Source of the DNA: Blautia glucerasea
GTDB lineage: Bacteria > Bacillota > Clostridia > Lachnospirales > Lachnospiraceae
Direction of reading: 5' to 3'
DNA: 64,000 nt
NCBI RefSeq assembly: GCF_020537505.1
Contig: NZ_JAJBMO010000010.1
Coordinates: 1-64,000, forward strand
This document shows, one piece after another, positions 8,612 to 17,945 of the stretch. The notes below the pieces were generated by a model. That model saw only the letters and a program-made list of their open reading frames with translations, was not told the origin of the DNA and did not search any database. The position numbers and the translations under genes are program-made. Each line of letters begins with the position of its first letter. Positions within the stretch are counted from its first letter, which is position 1.

Positions 8612-9886
8612 TCACGCCTCGTCAATCGCTTTTCCAATATCGTGACGCATATATTTGTTCGCAAAGGTGATCCACTCTGTTGCTGCATAAGCATTCTTAC
8701 GTGCTTCCTTCAGATTGCTTCCTGTTGCAGTAATTCCCACTACACGGCCACCGTTTGTGACGATCTGTCCGTCTTTGAATTTGGTTCCTGCATGGAAACA
8801 GTAATACCCTTCTTTGTCCTTGAAGTTTTCAAATCCATACATTGGAATCTCTTTTTCGTATTTCACCGGATATCCGTCGCTTGCAAGAACGACGCACACA
8901 GCTGCGTTGTCTTCGAATTGCAGATCTATCCGATCCAGGGTTCCATCAACGCAGGCTTCCATCACTTCTACAATGTCGTTCTTCATACGCGGAAGGACTA
9001 CCTGGGCTTCCGGATCTCCGAAACGGGCATTATATTCCAGCACCTTCGGGCCATCTGCTGTCAGCATCAGGCCAAAGAAAATAATCCCTTTAAACTCTCT
9101 TCCCTCAGCAGCCATCGCATCTACCGTTGGCTGATATACATATTTCTGGCAGAACTCATCCACCTCTTTTGTGTAGAAGGGGCTTGGGGAAAAGGTTCCC
9201 ATTCCGCCGGTATTCAGCCCCTGGTCGCCGTCCTTGGCACGTTTGTGATCCTGCGCGGAGGTCATCGTCTTGATGGTTTTTCCATCTACAAAAGAAAGAA
9301 CGGAAACCTCACGTCCGGTCATGAATTCTTCGATAACCATAGTGTTTCCTGCATTTCCGAATTTCTTATCCTCCATGATCTCTTTTACGCCGTCTTCTGC
9401 TTCCTGAAGGTTCTGACAGATCAGAACACCTTTTCCAAGGGCAAGACCGTCTGCTTTGAGAACGATAGGGAATTTCGCTTCCGTGCGAAGATAAACCAAT
9501 GCCTTCTCCGGGTCGTCAAAATTCTCATATGCAGCTGTTGGAATGTTGTATTTCTTCATCAGGTCCTTGGAAAAAGCCTTGGAGCCTTCCAGGATGGCCG
9601 CATTTTTACGAGGTCCGAATACCCGCAAGCCGCGGGACTCGAATTCGTCTACAATGCCTCCTACCAACGGATCATCCATACCGATGATAGTAAGGTCCAC
9701 CTGATTTTCCTGGGCAAAATCAGCCAGCTTCTTAAATTCCATGGCACCGATGTTCACACACTCTGCATATTCTGCGATTCCCGCATTTCCCGGTGCACAA
9801 TAAATTTTATCTACTTTCGGACTTCTGGATACACTCCATGCAATTGCATGTTCTCTTCCGCCGCTTCCTACGATCAATACTTTCAT
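8612..9886 (-). CDS. purD: Phosphoribosylamine--glycine ligase
   Basis: PurD makes glycinamide ribonucleotide from phosphoribosylamine, glycine and ATP, the second step of purine synthesis. The 424 residues have the family N-terminus (MKVLIVGSGGREHAIAW), an ATP-grasp core (FPIVLKADGLALGKGV near 140-155) and the metal-binding EYNARFGDPE near 290. Last gene of purE-purM-purN-purD, 10 bp after purN, and followed by a strong terminator. A 421-codon open frame on the opposite strand is a shadow. Confidence 0.97.
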   Translation of the reverse strand: MKVLIVGSGGREHAIAWSVSRSPKVDKIYCAPGNAGIAEYAECVNIGAMEFKKLADFAQENQVDLTIIGMDDPLVGGIVDEFESRGLRVFGPRKNAAILEGSKAFSKDLMKKYNIPTAAYENFDDPEKALVYLRTEAKFPIVLKADGLALGKGVLICQNLQEAEDGVKEIMEDKKFGNAGNTMVIEEFMTGREVSVLSFVDGKTIKTMTSAQDHKRAKDGDQGLNTGGMGTFSPSPFYTKEVDEFCQKYVYQPTVDAMAAEGREFKGIIFFGLMLTADGPKVLEYNARFGDPEAQVVLPRMKNDIVEVMEACVDGTLDRIDLQFEDNAAVCVVLASDGYPVKYEKEIPMYGFENFKDKEGYYCFHAGTKFKDGQIVTNGGRVVGITATGSNLKEARKNAYAATEWITFANKYMRHDIGKAIDEA

Positions 9887-9896
9887 AATATCCTCC

Positions 9897-10523
9897 TTAG
9901 TCGCTGATGGTCACAATATGATCTTCCACTGAAACCTTTCCATTGGCAATCAGGTTGATCGCCTTTGGAAGGATCTTCCACTCTGCCTTTTCCATCACAC
10001 TTCTCTGAAGAGACTGTGGGGTATCGTCTGGCTCAATTTTTACTGCTTTTTGCAAAATAATCGGGCCGGTATCTGTACCAGTGTCCACAAAATGAACGGT
10101 GGCACCTGTTACTTTTACCCCTCTCTTTAAAGCTGCTTCGTGAACGTGAAGTCCATAATACCCAGCTCCGCAAAAAGATGGAATCAGGGATGGATGGATG
10201 TTGATGATCTTATTTGGAAATGCCTCCACGATCATCGGAGGAATCGCAACCAGGTAGCCAGCAAGAACAATCAGTTCTGCCCCGCTTTCCTGAAGCTTCT
10301 TTAAAAGAGCCTCATGGAATTTTTCACGGCTCTCAAATTCCTTCGGAGAAATACAGACAGCCTCTATTCCATGGTTCTCTGCTCTTTTTAAGGCGTAGGC
10401 ATTTGGGTTATTGCTGATCACAAGTGAAACCTCTGCATTTGTGATCTTCCCGGAATCAACAGCATCCAGGATGGCCTGAAGATTGGTACCACCGCCGGAT
10501 ACCAGAACAGCAGCCTTTAGCAT
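9897..10523 (-). CDS. purN: Phosphoribosylglycinamide formyltransferase
   Basis: PurN formylates glycinamide ribonucleotide with 10-formyl-tetrahydrofolate. The 208 residues show the N-terminal [13 protein letters not shown], the catalytic Asn-His pair in [12 protein letters not shown], and the catalytic Asp in [11 protein letters not shown]. Its start overlaps the purM stop by 7 bp, so the two are translationally coupled. Confidence 0.96.
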   Translation of the reverse strand: MLKAAVLVSGGGTNLQAILDAVDSGKITNAEVSLVISNNPNAYALKRAENHGIEAVCISPKEFESREKFHEALLKKLQESGAELIVLAGYLVAIPPMIVEAFPNKIINIHPSLIPSFCGAGYYGLHVHEAALKRGVKVTGATVHFVDTGTDTGPIILQKAVKIEPDDTPQSLQRSVMEKAEWKILPKAINLIANGKVSVEDHIVTISD

Positions 10524-11542
10524 AATGTCACTCCCTTTTCTCCTGCTTCGATACGTCCTACTACGTATGGAGTCTCACCTGCTGCCTTAATTGCCTCCAT
10601 GGTCTTATCCACGTCCGCAGGATCAACTGCCAGAACCATACCCAGTCCCATGTTGTAGGTGTTATACATCATTTTCTCTTCGATATCACCGGTCTTTGCA
10701 AGAAGCTTGAAGATCGGAAGTACCGGATAGCTGTCTTTTTCGATCACGGCTCTTGTTCCCTCTTTCAGCATACGTGGTACATTCTCATAGAAGCCGCCAC
10801 CTGTAATATGGCTGCATGCATGGATCTTAACGCCAGCGTCTTTAATGCTCTTAAGAGCTTTCACGTAAATCTTGGTTGGAGCGATCAACGCTTCCCCAAG
10901 GGTAGTTCCAAGTTCCTCATAATAAGTATCAAGGGATTCCTTTGTCATCTCAAAAACCTTGCGGACAAGGGAAAAACCATTGCTGTGTACACCGGAGGAT
11001 GCCATACCGACCAGTACATCTCCTGGTTTTAAGTTCTCGCCTGTGATCAGATCCTTCTTATCTACAACACCAACAGCAAATCCAGCCAGGTCGTACTCAT
11101 CTACCGGATAAAATCCAGGCATCTCAGCGGTCTCGCCACCGATCAGTGCTGCACTTGACTGGCTGCAGCCTTCTGCAACACCCTTTACGATCTCTGCAAT
11201 CTTCTCTGGATAGTTCTTTCCACAGGCAATGTAGTCCAGGAAGAAAAGAGGCTCTCCGCCTGCACATGCAATATCATTTACGCACATAGCAACACAATCG
11301 ATTCCAACCGTGTCATGTTTGTCCATAATAAATGCCAGTTTCAGCTTGGTTCCAACTCCGTCTGTACCGGAAACCAGGGTAGGCTCTTCCATATTCTTGA
11401 AACTGTTCATGGAAAAAGCACCTGAGAATCCTCCGATTCCTCCAAGTACTTCTGGTCTCATTGTCTTTGCAATATGCTGTTTCATTAACTCTACTGATTT
11501 GTATCCTGCCTCAATATCAACGCCCGCGTTCTTGTAATCCAT
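10517..11542 (-). CDS. purM: Phosphoribosylformylglycinamidine cyclo-ligase (AIR synthetase)
   Basis: PurM closes the imidazole ring to give AIR, using ATP. The 341 residues start with [12 protein letters not shown], typical of the family, and include [13 protein letters not shown] near 60-72, [14 protein letters not shown] near 150, and the glycine-rich [15 protein letters not shown] near 180-195. Full length. Second gene of the operon, 87 bp after purE. Confidence 0.97.
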   Translation of the reverse strand: MDYKNAGVDIEAGYKSVELMKQHIAKTMRPEVLGGIGGFSGAFSMNSFKNMEEPTLVSGTDGVGTKLKLAFIMDKHDTVGIDCVAMCVNDIACAGGEPLFFLDYIACGKNYPEKIAEIVKGVAEGCSQSSAALIGGETAEMPGFYPVDEYDLAGFAVGVVDKKDLITGENLKPGDVLVGMASSGVHSNGFSLVRKVFEMTKESLDTYYEELGTTLGEALIAPTKIYVKALKSIKDAGVKIHACSHITGGGFYENVPRMLKEGTRAVIEKDSYPVLPIFKLLAKTGDIEEKMMYNTYNMGLGMVLAVDPADVDKTMEAIKAAGETPYVVGRIEAGEKGVTLC

Positions 11543-11629
11543 GCCTTTTTCCTCCCAGAATTTTATGGTTTTTCAGATTTCTTTTCCAATAGTTCCAGGG
11601 GCAAAAAAGTTTGCCCCTGGTGTATCGCC

Positions 11630-12136
11630 TTATTTGTTATAAGCCTTATGTCCTACTTCCTGTAATTTCGCATCCTTGGCTTCTACCTGCTCTTTCAGCT
11701 CCTGGCTGTATGCTTTCAGACGGGTAAGGAGCTCCGGATCAGATGTTGCAAGGATCTTCGCTGCAAGAAGACCTGCATTCGCGCCGCCGTTAATGGCAAC
11801 CGTTGCAACTGGAATACCAGATGGCATCTGTACAATGGAGTACAGGGAATCTCTTCCCCCAAGAGATGTGGTGTGCATAGGAATTCCGATAACCGGCATC
11901 GGGAAAATCGCTGCACACATTCCTGGTAAATGTGCAGCCATACCTGCACCTGCAATAATCACCTTAAATCCTTTTTCCTCAGCTGTCTTCGCATACTCAA
12001 AGAACACGTCCGGCTCTCTGTGTGCGGAGATAATACGCATTTCATATTCAATTCCAAGCTTTTCCAGAATGTCAGCGGCCTTGCTCATAACCGGCATATC
12101 TGAATCGCTGCCCATTACAATTCCTACTTTTGGCAT
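11630..12136 (-). CDS. purE: N5-carboxyaminoimidazole ribonucleotide mutase (class I PurE)
   Basis: PurE converts N5-CAIR to CAIR. The 168-residue protein has the signature start VGIVMGSDSDMPVM, the SAHREPD motif near 40 and GGRDSLYSIVQMPSGIPVATVAI near 95-115. The start at 12136 follows AGAGGAG; the frame is open further upstream but that part contains the promoter. It is the first gene of purE-M-N-D. No purK, purC, purF or purL is in this window. Confidence 0.95.
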   Translation of the reverse strand: MPKVGIVMGSDSDMPVMSKAADILEKLGIEYEMRIISAHREPDVFFEYAKTAEEKGFKVIIAGAGMAAHLPGMCAAIFPMPVIGIPMHTTSLGGRDSLYSIVQMPSGIPVATVAINGGANAGLLAAKILATSDPELLTRLKAYSQELKEQVEAKDAKLQEVGHKAYNK

Positions 12137-12182
12137 AATATTCTCCTCTTTTATCTGTGATTTAGAACTACCATTCGCGTAA

Positions 12183-12211
12183 ATTCTACTAAGAATAACA
12201 TTTTCTGTCAA
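12183..12211 (-). promoter_or_regulatory. Promoter of purE-purM-purN-purD
   Basis: Minus-strand TTGACA (12206-12211) and TAGAAT (12183-12188) with a 17-bp spacer. The leader to purE is only about 40 nt, so there is no room for a guanine-type riboswitch and none is seen. Confidence 0.8.
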
Positions 12212-12242
12212 TACGATTGACGCAAAGAAAAATTTTGAAGGG

Positions 12243-14327
12243 CTAATTAATTTTGCTGTCAAAGGGTTTATTCAGTTCCTCTGTTCCGGCAAGCACAAAT
12301 CTGCCGTTCTCGATAATGGAAGTTTCCTCACCATTTTTCCCAACAACGCGAATGCTTCCAAGTTCATCATAAGGGATGGTAATATCTGTATGGCAGCCAA
12401 AGTAGGCCTTACTGATATCCGTTTTCCTTAAAATAGAGATTTCATTATCCCTGGCAATCAGCTCTTTGCCGTCCGGATTGTACACTGCCGTATCCTCTGA
12501 CCAGCTGTAGCAGGTATCGCCCACTGCAAAATGGGGTCCCATTTTCTCTGCGATCAGGATTGGCAGCTTGTCTGCAATGTGATACTTCCCGGCAGCCACA
12601 TAAGCGGTTGTATTCGTTCCAATTGCAAATTCCCCCATAGGGAGGGTGGGATGATGGAACAGGATATTGTCCTCAATGTATTTTTGATTCTCTTCTTCCG
12701 TTTCAAAATTCCTGCAGGAATAGGATGCGATTCTGCCATCCTTGAACCAGATCTTCAGATCAAGGAATTGAAGTCCCTCCAAATATACCTTGCTCACATG
12801 GAGAAGTCCATTAGTACCGGAAAGTACCGGAGAGGTGAACACTTCTCCAACCGGAATATTTACATCTGCCACGCAGTTTTCAAAATTGGACTGCTTTGCT
12901 GGGTCCGTAAGCGTGTGGAGATGAATCTTAAGATCCGTTTCATTTTTCCCTTTTCCCTTCACAGATACCCATTCTGTGGTATCCAGAGTGTCGATCAGGG
13001 TCTGCTGGATTTTCTGATAAAGCTGGTAATCCAGTGTATTGATCTTCACGATCTGGCGGAAAATATCCTCATAATCGCCCCCAATTTCCGGAACCGGATA
13101 AGCAATAATGGTAAAGCTCCTCTCATCCCCTTTGATGTAGCGGTTTGTGATCTGTCCAGCTTCATTCTGCATTTCGATTTCCAGATTCTGCTGGGCTTCA
13201 CTGAACTGCCATGCCTCTTTTACACTTACCGGTGAAAAAGGAGTCTCACCGAATACTTCGATGCAGGCCGGTCCAGCGTGCACATAAGCAAGCTCTTTAT
13301 ATTTCTCATAAGAGGTCTGCAGGGCACGAAGGCGCTTCTGCACAAAATCCTGATCCAGATAAAGAGCCGCATCCTGGCGATGGTCATAGTCAAACTGTGG
13401 GTTTGCAACTGCACCAGTGTAACCGATCCGGTAAGCCCCCCGTTTGCTTACAACGTGAGTAGGATAACGGTAAATGACCGGCTTCAGTCCCATTTCTTCG
13501 AACTGAAGGATTGCAGCCTTCACCATACGTTCAAAACCAATATTGTAACGGATGTTGACCGTCTTCTTTTTACTAAGATCCTTGCGTCCATTTACAAAGC
13601 CCATCCGGTAGCCTTCTGTATAAGTTCTTGCACAGGAGTCAATCTCTTCCTGGGAAAGTCCGTTTAAAAAAGCTGCCGTTCCAAGCTCATTTTCAGTAAT
13701 ATATTCCCCAAACAGATACAGATAACGAAGATCCGTAAGATCAGATCCCATAATAATCCGGGCTGCAAAATCCAGTTCCGGATCCACGCACTCTCTGGTA
13801 CGGTACTCTACCATATCCTGACAGTAATCATTTGCATAGGAATTCAGGATTCCATGGAACTCTTCCTCTGCAGGCAGTTCCTCCTGGGCAAAAGCAACGT
13901 AAACTTCCAGAAACAGTTCCAGAAGCACAGTCATATCCCACAGTCTTTTCTCGTAAGCGTAGGTAACAGCCCCCCGCAGCTCAGCATAGAGGAAGGAAAA
14001 TTCCTTTCCATACTCGCCAAGCTTTTCGCATGCATACACAGGATTTCCATAGCTGGTTCCGTAATTTTCCGGAAGAATGTCCTCATACAGATCCTGATTC
14101 AGCTTCTTCCACTCATCCATGGATAAATCCGCTGCACCTGTAAGCTTTCTTGGCTCTTCCTTTTCGCCAAGAAGGACAACGCCATCCATAACTTCTATAT
14201 TTTTTGTAAGGAAAGCAGCTGTTTTCTGGAAGAAATCCAGATATGGTTCCTGTACTGCCTTCTCCTCTTTAATCTCGCTTACCCTTTCTTTTGCAAGAGC
14301 ATAGCGTTCCATTAACAATTCGTCCAC
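12243..14327 (-). CDS. M29-family aminopeptidase
   Basis: A 694-residue cytoplasmic metalloaminopeptidase. The C-terminal catalytic domain shows the M29 metal-site motifs: the Glu of DVNIPVGEVFTSP with GTNG after it (about 500-520), the Glu of MGEFAIGTNT near 585, and the His and Asp of MGPHFAVGDTCY near 615. It is much longer than classical M29 enzymes (about 410 residues) because of a roughly 280-residue N-terminal region that I do not recognise and that is seen in other clostridial members. Monocistronic or co-transcribed with the HD gene upstream (68-bp gap). Confidence 0.85.
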   Translation of the reverse strand: MDELLMERYALAKERVSEIKEEKAVQEPYLDFFQKTAAFLTKNIEVMDGVVLLGEKEEPRKLTGAADLSMDEWKKLNQDLYEDILPENYGTSYGNPVYACEKLGEYGKEFSFLYAELRGAVTYAYEKRLWDMTVLLELFLEVYVAFAQEELPAEEEFHGILNSYANDYCQDMVEYRTRECVDPELDFAARIIMGSDLTDLRYLYLFGEYITENELGTAAFLNGLSQEEIDSCARTYTEGYRMGFVNGRKDLSKKKTVNIRYNIGFERMVKAAILQFEEMGLKPVIYRYPTHVVSKRGAYRIGYTGAVANPQFDYDHRQDAALYLDQDFVQKRLRALQTSYEKYKELAYVHAGPACIEVFGETPFSPVSVKEAWQFSEAQQNLEIEMQNEAGQITNRYIKGDERSFTIIAYPVPEIGGDYEDIFRQIVKINTLDYQLYQKIQQTLIDTLDTTEWVSVKGKGKNETDLKIHLHTLTDPAKQSNFENCVADVNIPVGEVFTSPVLSGTNGLLHVSKVYLEGLQFLDLKIWFKDGRIASYSCRNFETEEENQKYIEDNILFHHPTLPMGEFAIGTNTTAYVAAGKYHIADKLPILIAEKMGPHFAVGDTCYSWSEDTAVYNPDGKELIARDNEISILRKTDISKAYFGCHTDITIPYDELGSIRVVGKNGEETSIIENGRFVLAGTEELNKPFDSKIN

Positions 14328-14395
14328 GCATTTCCCTCACTTTTCCAATTTGTGCCTAAGCTGCTGCCAAAATCCCAAGCAGCTATTTGGCTTTT

Positions 14396-15004
14396 TTATT
14401 CGCTTTTCTCTGACATATCATCGATTACATGGCCCTTTTCCACATGCTGGCCGATCAGCTCCTGCATATATTCCCAGATCTTCGGTGCTCCCTCACCTGT
14501 ACGGCGGTTGCGCTTATAGATCTGGCTTTTCTTTACCCCATGCTCCACCCAGCTGATCCCGTCAGTGGCGTTATTGAGAAATAGGGGCTGGCTGTTATCC
14601 AGCATATGGGCATATTTTGCCTCCGGGGTCTCGTATGCCTCAAATTCCTCCCAAAGATCGTAGAGCCATTTTCCCTGATCCTCTGGAAGAAGTCCGTAAA
14701 TGCGCTGTGCTGCCACTTCTTCCCTGTCATGCTGGGTGGCGCCGCTTGCTGCATCATAGGCATACGTATCCCCAGCGTCGATTTCTACCAGATCATGGAT
14801 CAGAACCATGGGAATTACCCTGGAAAGATTCACCTCTTCTGGTGCATACTCTTTCAGAAGCACCGCCATAAGTGCCAGATGCCAGGAATGCTCCGCATCA
14901 TTTTCCTTACGTTTTCCATCTGCCAGGTAGGTCTGGCGCATAATATTCTTTACTTTATCAACCTCCAGAATAAAGTCTAACTGTTTCCTTAAACGTTCGT
15001 CCAT
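14396..15004 (-). CDS. HD-domain hydrolase (YfbR-like 5'-nucleotidase type)
   Basis: A 202-residue protein with the metal-binding HD signature: His in DAEHSWHLALMAVLL near 40 and the HD pair in VLIHDLVEIDAGD near 74. This is the HD_3/YfbR pattern of nucleoside 5'-monophosphate phosphatases; the substrate here is inferred only from family. Start at an ATG after GGAAAATGGG-type sequence. Followed by the M29 peptidase gene on the same strand. Confidence 0.82.
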   Translation of the reverse strand: MDERLRKQLDFILEVDKVKNIMRQTYLADGKRKENDAEHSWHLALMAVLLKEYAPEEVNLSRVIPMVLIHDLVEIDAGDTYAYDAASGATQHDREEVAAQRIYGLLPEDQGKWLYDLWEEFEAYETPEAKYAHMLDNSQPLFLNNATDGISWVEHGVKKSQIYKRNRRTGEGAPKIWEYMQELIGQHVEKGHVIDDMSEKSE

Positions 15005-15085
15005 AACCCATTTTCCTTTCCCCGCTTAATTCGTACCCGCTTTTAGCAAACGGTCATACATGGTCCAGTTCCCTGACTTTTTAAT

Positions 15086-15400
15086 CTATAATCCTGTCAG
15101 GTACACTCCGATCCACACGATCAGGATCAATCCGTTGCTGATGGAACCGATAATACTGGTCTTATGGCTTCTGCCTTCCTCTGAGAAGCTGGACAGTCCC
15201 ATAATAAATCCATACACGGAAAGAAGGGTGGCAAACAAGCCCACTCCTCCCACCAGAAATCCAAGGCTATCATTTAGGAAATACGCTAAAGTAACAGCCG
15301 TTATAAACAACAAAAAGGACGCTGCCGCCAGACCGGCAGACAGCTTCCCTTTTTTCGCTTCTTTTTTCTTTGTAAATGAATATCTATATCTTCTTGCCAT
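15086..15400 (-). CDS. Small membrane protein (DUF6142-like)
   Basis: A 104-residue protein with a basic N-terminus (MARRYRYSFTKKKEAKKGK) and three predicted membrane segments (about 22-42, 47-67, 82-102). No catalytic motif. I chose the ATG at 15400, which follows AGGAG 11 nt upstream; another ATG at 15460 forms an ATGA overlap with vanZ but has no good ribosome site. Its place directly after vanZ suggests coexpression in the envelope. Function unknown. Confidence 0.75.
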   Translation of the reverse strand: MARRYRYSFTKKKEAKKGKLSAGLAAASFLLFITAVTLAYFLNDSLGFLVGGVGLFATLLSVYGFIMGLSSFSEEGRSHKTSIIGSISNGLILIVWIGVYLTGL

Positions 15401-15456
15401 AATGGAATTTTCTCCTAACCGGACAGCAGCCATAAATTCGTCCATGTAAACAGGAC

Positions 15457-15933
15457 TCATCTCTGGCTGCCGCCCGGGACTTTCATCCTAATATGATTAC
15501 AAATGCGAAAAAGAACATACCCCAAGGCTGCCCCCAGGGTGTTCAAAATCATATCATCCACATCAAAACAGCCGACCTTCGTGATAAGCTGAATCACTTC
15601 CACGGTCAGACTTAATAAAAATCCTGATATGCAGATGAGAAAACCACTGTTCATTCTTCTGATAATAACCGGAAGGATAAATCCGAAAGGTAGGAAGCCG
15701 ATCACATTTCCAAAAATATTGGAAAATACTGCAAATGTGCCAAGCTGTTTCCGATAGATCCAGAACCTTCTGATTTCCACCAAAGGCACCAGATTATACC
15801 GGTACACCTGCTGTGCCTCTGCCACTCTGCCATATCCTTCTGAAAAAAAGAGAAAATAGATCAAAAGCAGCACATACAGGACAAACAGCAGGATTCCCAT
15901 ACGGCGAATCAAAGTTTTCGTTTCCTTTTTCAA
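15457..15933 (-). CDS. VanZ-like family membrane protein
   Basis: A 158-residue protein of four membrane segments with the VanZ-like pattern: NLVPLVEIRRFW near 47, FGNVIGFLPFGFILP near 73, and the acidic VDDMILNTLGAALGY near 125. VanZ relatives affect susceptibility to lipoglycopeptides and envelope stress; no vancomycin cassette is present. The start is TTG at 15933, eight bases after an AAGGGGA site that overlaps the stop of the 52-codon gene upstream, so the two are probably coupled. Confidence 0.85.
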   Translation of the reverse strand: MKKETKTLIRRMGILLFVLYVLLLIYFLFFSEGYGRVAEAQQVYRYNLVPLVEIRRFWIYRKQLGTFAVFSNIFGNVIGFLPFGFILPVIIRRMNSGFLICISGFLLSLTVEVIQLITKVGCFDVDDMILNTLGAALGYVLFRICNHIRMKVPGGSQR

Positions 15934-15945
15934 AAAAATATCCCC

Positions 15946-16104
15946 TTAAATCATCATATCGGATTTGCCTTTCAGAAGTCTGGCCCCGTTCACGATCATG
16001 AGAATACCCGTTGTCACGCCTGTCACCAGCGTAATGATGCCAAGTGCAATACTTCCAGCGCCCACGCCTGAAACAATCTTATAAAGCTTTTCACTCATCA
16101 GCAT
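15946..16104 (-). CDS. Small hydrophobic membrane protein, 52 residues
   Basis: A short gene with a strong AAAGGAGG site and two candidate ATGs two codons apart (16104 and 16098). The protein begins MLMSEKLYKIV, then has one long hydrophobic stretch (GAGSIALGIITLVTGVTTG and ILMIV) and a basic end (NGARLLKGKSD). It reads as a single-pass or hairpin membrane peptide. Its TAA overlaps the ribosome site of vanZ 13 bp away, which supports real translation. Function unknown. Confidence 0.75.
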   Translation of the reverse strand: MLMSEKLYKIVSGVGAGSIALGIITLVTGVTTGILMIVNGARLLKGKSDMMI

Positions 16105-16179
16105 TTCCTCCTTTTACTTATGCTGCCCACCAATTACTGCAGCACATTTTCAAACTTTTTAATGCTGCAAACAACAATC

Positions 16180-16854
16180 TTATTCTGCACCATACTGCGC
16201 ATAGTATGCGTCAATGGCAGCCTTTAAGGTGTCGTCAATAATGACTTTTCCTTTATATTCTTTGTTATAAAGATGCTCTACCACCTCTGCCATAGTTACG
16301 ATAGCAGTTGTCTTAAGGCCATAATTCTCTTCAATTTCCTTCAAGGCACTCTTGGTACCCTGTCCGCGCTCCATGCGGTCTACCGATACTACAAGACCGA
16401 TCGGGGAAACATCTCCCTGTGCCTTGATGATCGGCAGAGTCTCCTGGATGGAAGTTCCAGCTGTGGTAACATCCTCGATGATCACAACCTTATCCCCATC
16501 TTCGATAGGGCTTCCCAGAAGAATTCCCTTATCTCCATGATCCTTTACCTCTTTACGGTTGGAGCAGTAACGGATGTCCTTGCCATATTCTTCGCTGATC
16601 GCCATAGTTGTAGCAACTGTCAGCGGGATTCCCTTGTAGGCAGGTCCGAAAAGCACATCAAAATCCAGACCAAATTTACTCTCGATTGCTTTCGCATAGT
16701 ACTGGCCTAATTTTCTCAACTGTGCTCCTGTACGATAGAATCCTGTATTTACAAAAAATGGGGTGTTTCTTCCGGATTTGGTTACAAAGCTTCCAAATTT
16801 GAGTACATTGCAGTCGATCATGAATTCAATAAATTCCTGTTTATACTGTTCCAT
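16180..16854 (-). CDS. pyrE: Orotate phosphoribosyltransferase
   Basis: PyrE joins orotate to PRPP to give OMP. The 224 residues contain FGSFVTKSGRNTPFFVNTG near 20-38, the FGPAYKGIPL loop near 90 and the PRPP-binding VVIIEDVTTAGTS near 140-152. It is the longer clostridial form. It lies downstream of pyrD but has its own promoter in the 185-bp gap, so it can be made separately from pyrC-F-K-D. Confidence 0.96.
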   Translation of the reverse strand: MEQYKQEFIEFMIDCNVLKFGSFVTKSGRNTPFFVNTGFYRTGAQLRKLGQYYAKAIESKFGLDFDVLFGPAYKGIPLTVATTMAISEEYGKDIRYCSNRKEVKDHGDKGILLGSPIEDGDKVVIIEDVTTAGTSIQETLPIIKAQGDVSPIGLVVSVDRMERGQGTKSALKEIEENYGLKTTAIVTMAEVVEHLYNKEYKGKVIIDDTLKAAIDAYYAQYGAE

Positions 16855-16954
16855 TTTATCCTCCTTACATGTGGCTTGTATGGGTCATCATATTCATCAG
16901 TTTCTTTGCATGCTGTCCTCTTCCAGATTTCAGGATAAACAGCATATTTCTTTT

Positions 16955-16983
16955 ATAGTAGCACAAAATCATGCTACGGTCAA
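16955..16983 (-). promoter_or_regulatory. Promoter of pyrE with a palindrome in its spacer
   Basis: Minus-strand TTGACC (16978-16983) and TACTAT (16955-16960), 17-bp spacer. The inverted repeat GTAGCA-N8-TGCTAC (16958-16977) fills the spacer, so a repressor or activator could bind between the two hexamers. About 100 nt lie between it and the pyrE start. Confidence 0.6.
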
Positions 16984-17039
16984 AACTCTTTTAACCATTC
17001 GTCATTTCTTCAGAGAATCTCCACCGCAGCTTATATTTT

Positions 17040-17945
17040 TTATTTCACGCAGCCGATCAGCTGGTTAATATCTTCCACCTTCTGTTTCTGAAGAAATGCC
17101 TGGATACCATCCACAACTTCCTGGGTGGTGTATGGATTGATAAAGTTCGCAGTTCCCACAGATACAGCCGTAGCACCGGCCATAATAAATTCCAGGGCAT
17201 CCTCTGCGCTTGCGATTCCGCCCATTCCAATAATCGGGATCTTTACTGCATTCGCCACCTGATAAACCATGCGCACAGCCACAGGCTTCACCGCCGGACC
17301 GGACATACCGCCTGTTTTATTTGCCAGTGCAAAGGTTTTGCGGTTGATATCGATCTTCATTCCGGTAATGGTGTTGATCAGGGAAACCACATCTGCACCG
17401 CCAGCCTCAGCAGCTCTTGCCATCTCTGTAATGTCTGTTACATTTGGGCTTAGTTTCATGATCACTGGCTGTTTGGCATATTTTTTCACTTCTTTTGTAA
17501 TGGCTTCCAAAGCCTTTGGATTCTGTCCAAAAGCAATGCCGCCTTCTTTTACATTTGGACAGGAAACATTGATCTCCAGCATGTCTACCGGCTCATTTCC
17601 CAGACGTTCTACTACTTCACAGTAATCTTCTGTGGTTTTTCCACACACATTTACAATGATCTTTGTGTCGTATTTTTTCAGAAAAGGAATGTCTCTTTCA
17701 CAGAAAACATCAATTCCAGGATTCTGAAGTCCGATGGCGTTCAGCATACCGCCTGTGGTCTCTGCCACACGGGGAGTGGGGTTTCCCGGCCATGGCACGT
17801 TTGCCACGCCTTTTGTTACCACTGCCCCAAGGTTGTTCAGATCTACAAATTCACTGTACTCTGCTCCGGATCCAAAGGTTCCGGAGGCAGTCATTACCGG
17901 GTTCTTAAGAGTTACACCGGCAAGATTTACGCTCATTTTACTCAT
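17040..17945 (-). CDS. pyrD: Dihydroorotate dehydrogenase, class 1B catalytic subunit
   Basis: PyrD oxidises dihydroorotate to orotate and, with PyrK, passes electrons to NAD+. The 301 residues show the FMN barrel pattern: TASGTFGSG near 20, the catalytic-Cys region INVSCPNVKEGG near 125-137, and IIGMGGIASAEDALEFIMAGA near 240. The start overlaps the pyrK stop (ATGA), as expected for two subunits made in equal amounts. Confidence 0.96.
   Translation of the reverse strand: MSKMSVNLAGVTLKNPVMTASGTFGSGAEYSEFVDLNNLGAVVTKGVANVPWPGNPTPRVAETTGGMLNAIGLQNPGIDVFCERDIPFLKKYDTKIIVNVCGKTTEDYCEVVERLGNEPVDMLEINVSCPNVKEGGIAFGQNPKALEAITKEVKKYAKQPVIMKLSPNVTDITEMARAAEAGGADVVSLINTITGMKIDINRKTFALANKTGGMSGPAVKPVAVRMVYQVANAVKIPIIGMGGIASAEDALEFIMAGATAVSVGTANFINPYTTQEVVDGIQAFLQKQKVEDINQLIGCVK

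Noticed and set aside
8642..9907. 421-codon open frame on plus, opposite purD
   Set aside because: It mirrors purD almost end to end, is rich in Cys, His and Phe in an unnatural way, and has no ribosome site; purD is certain.
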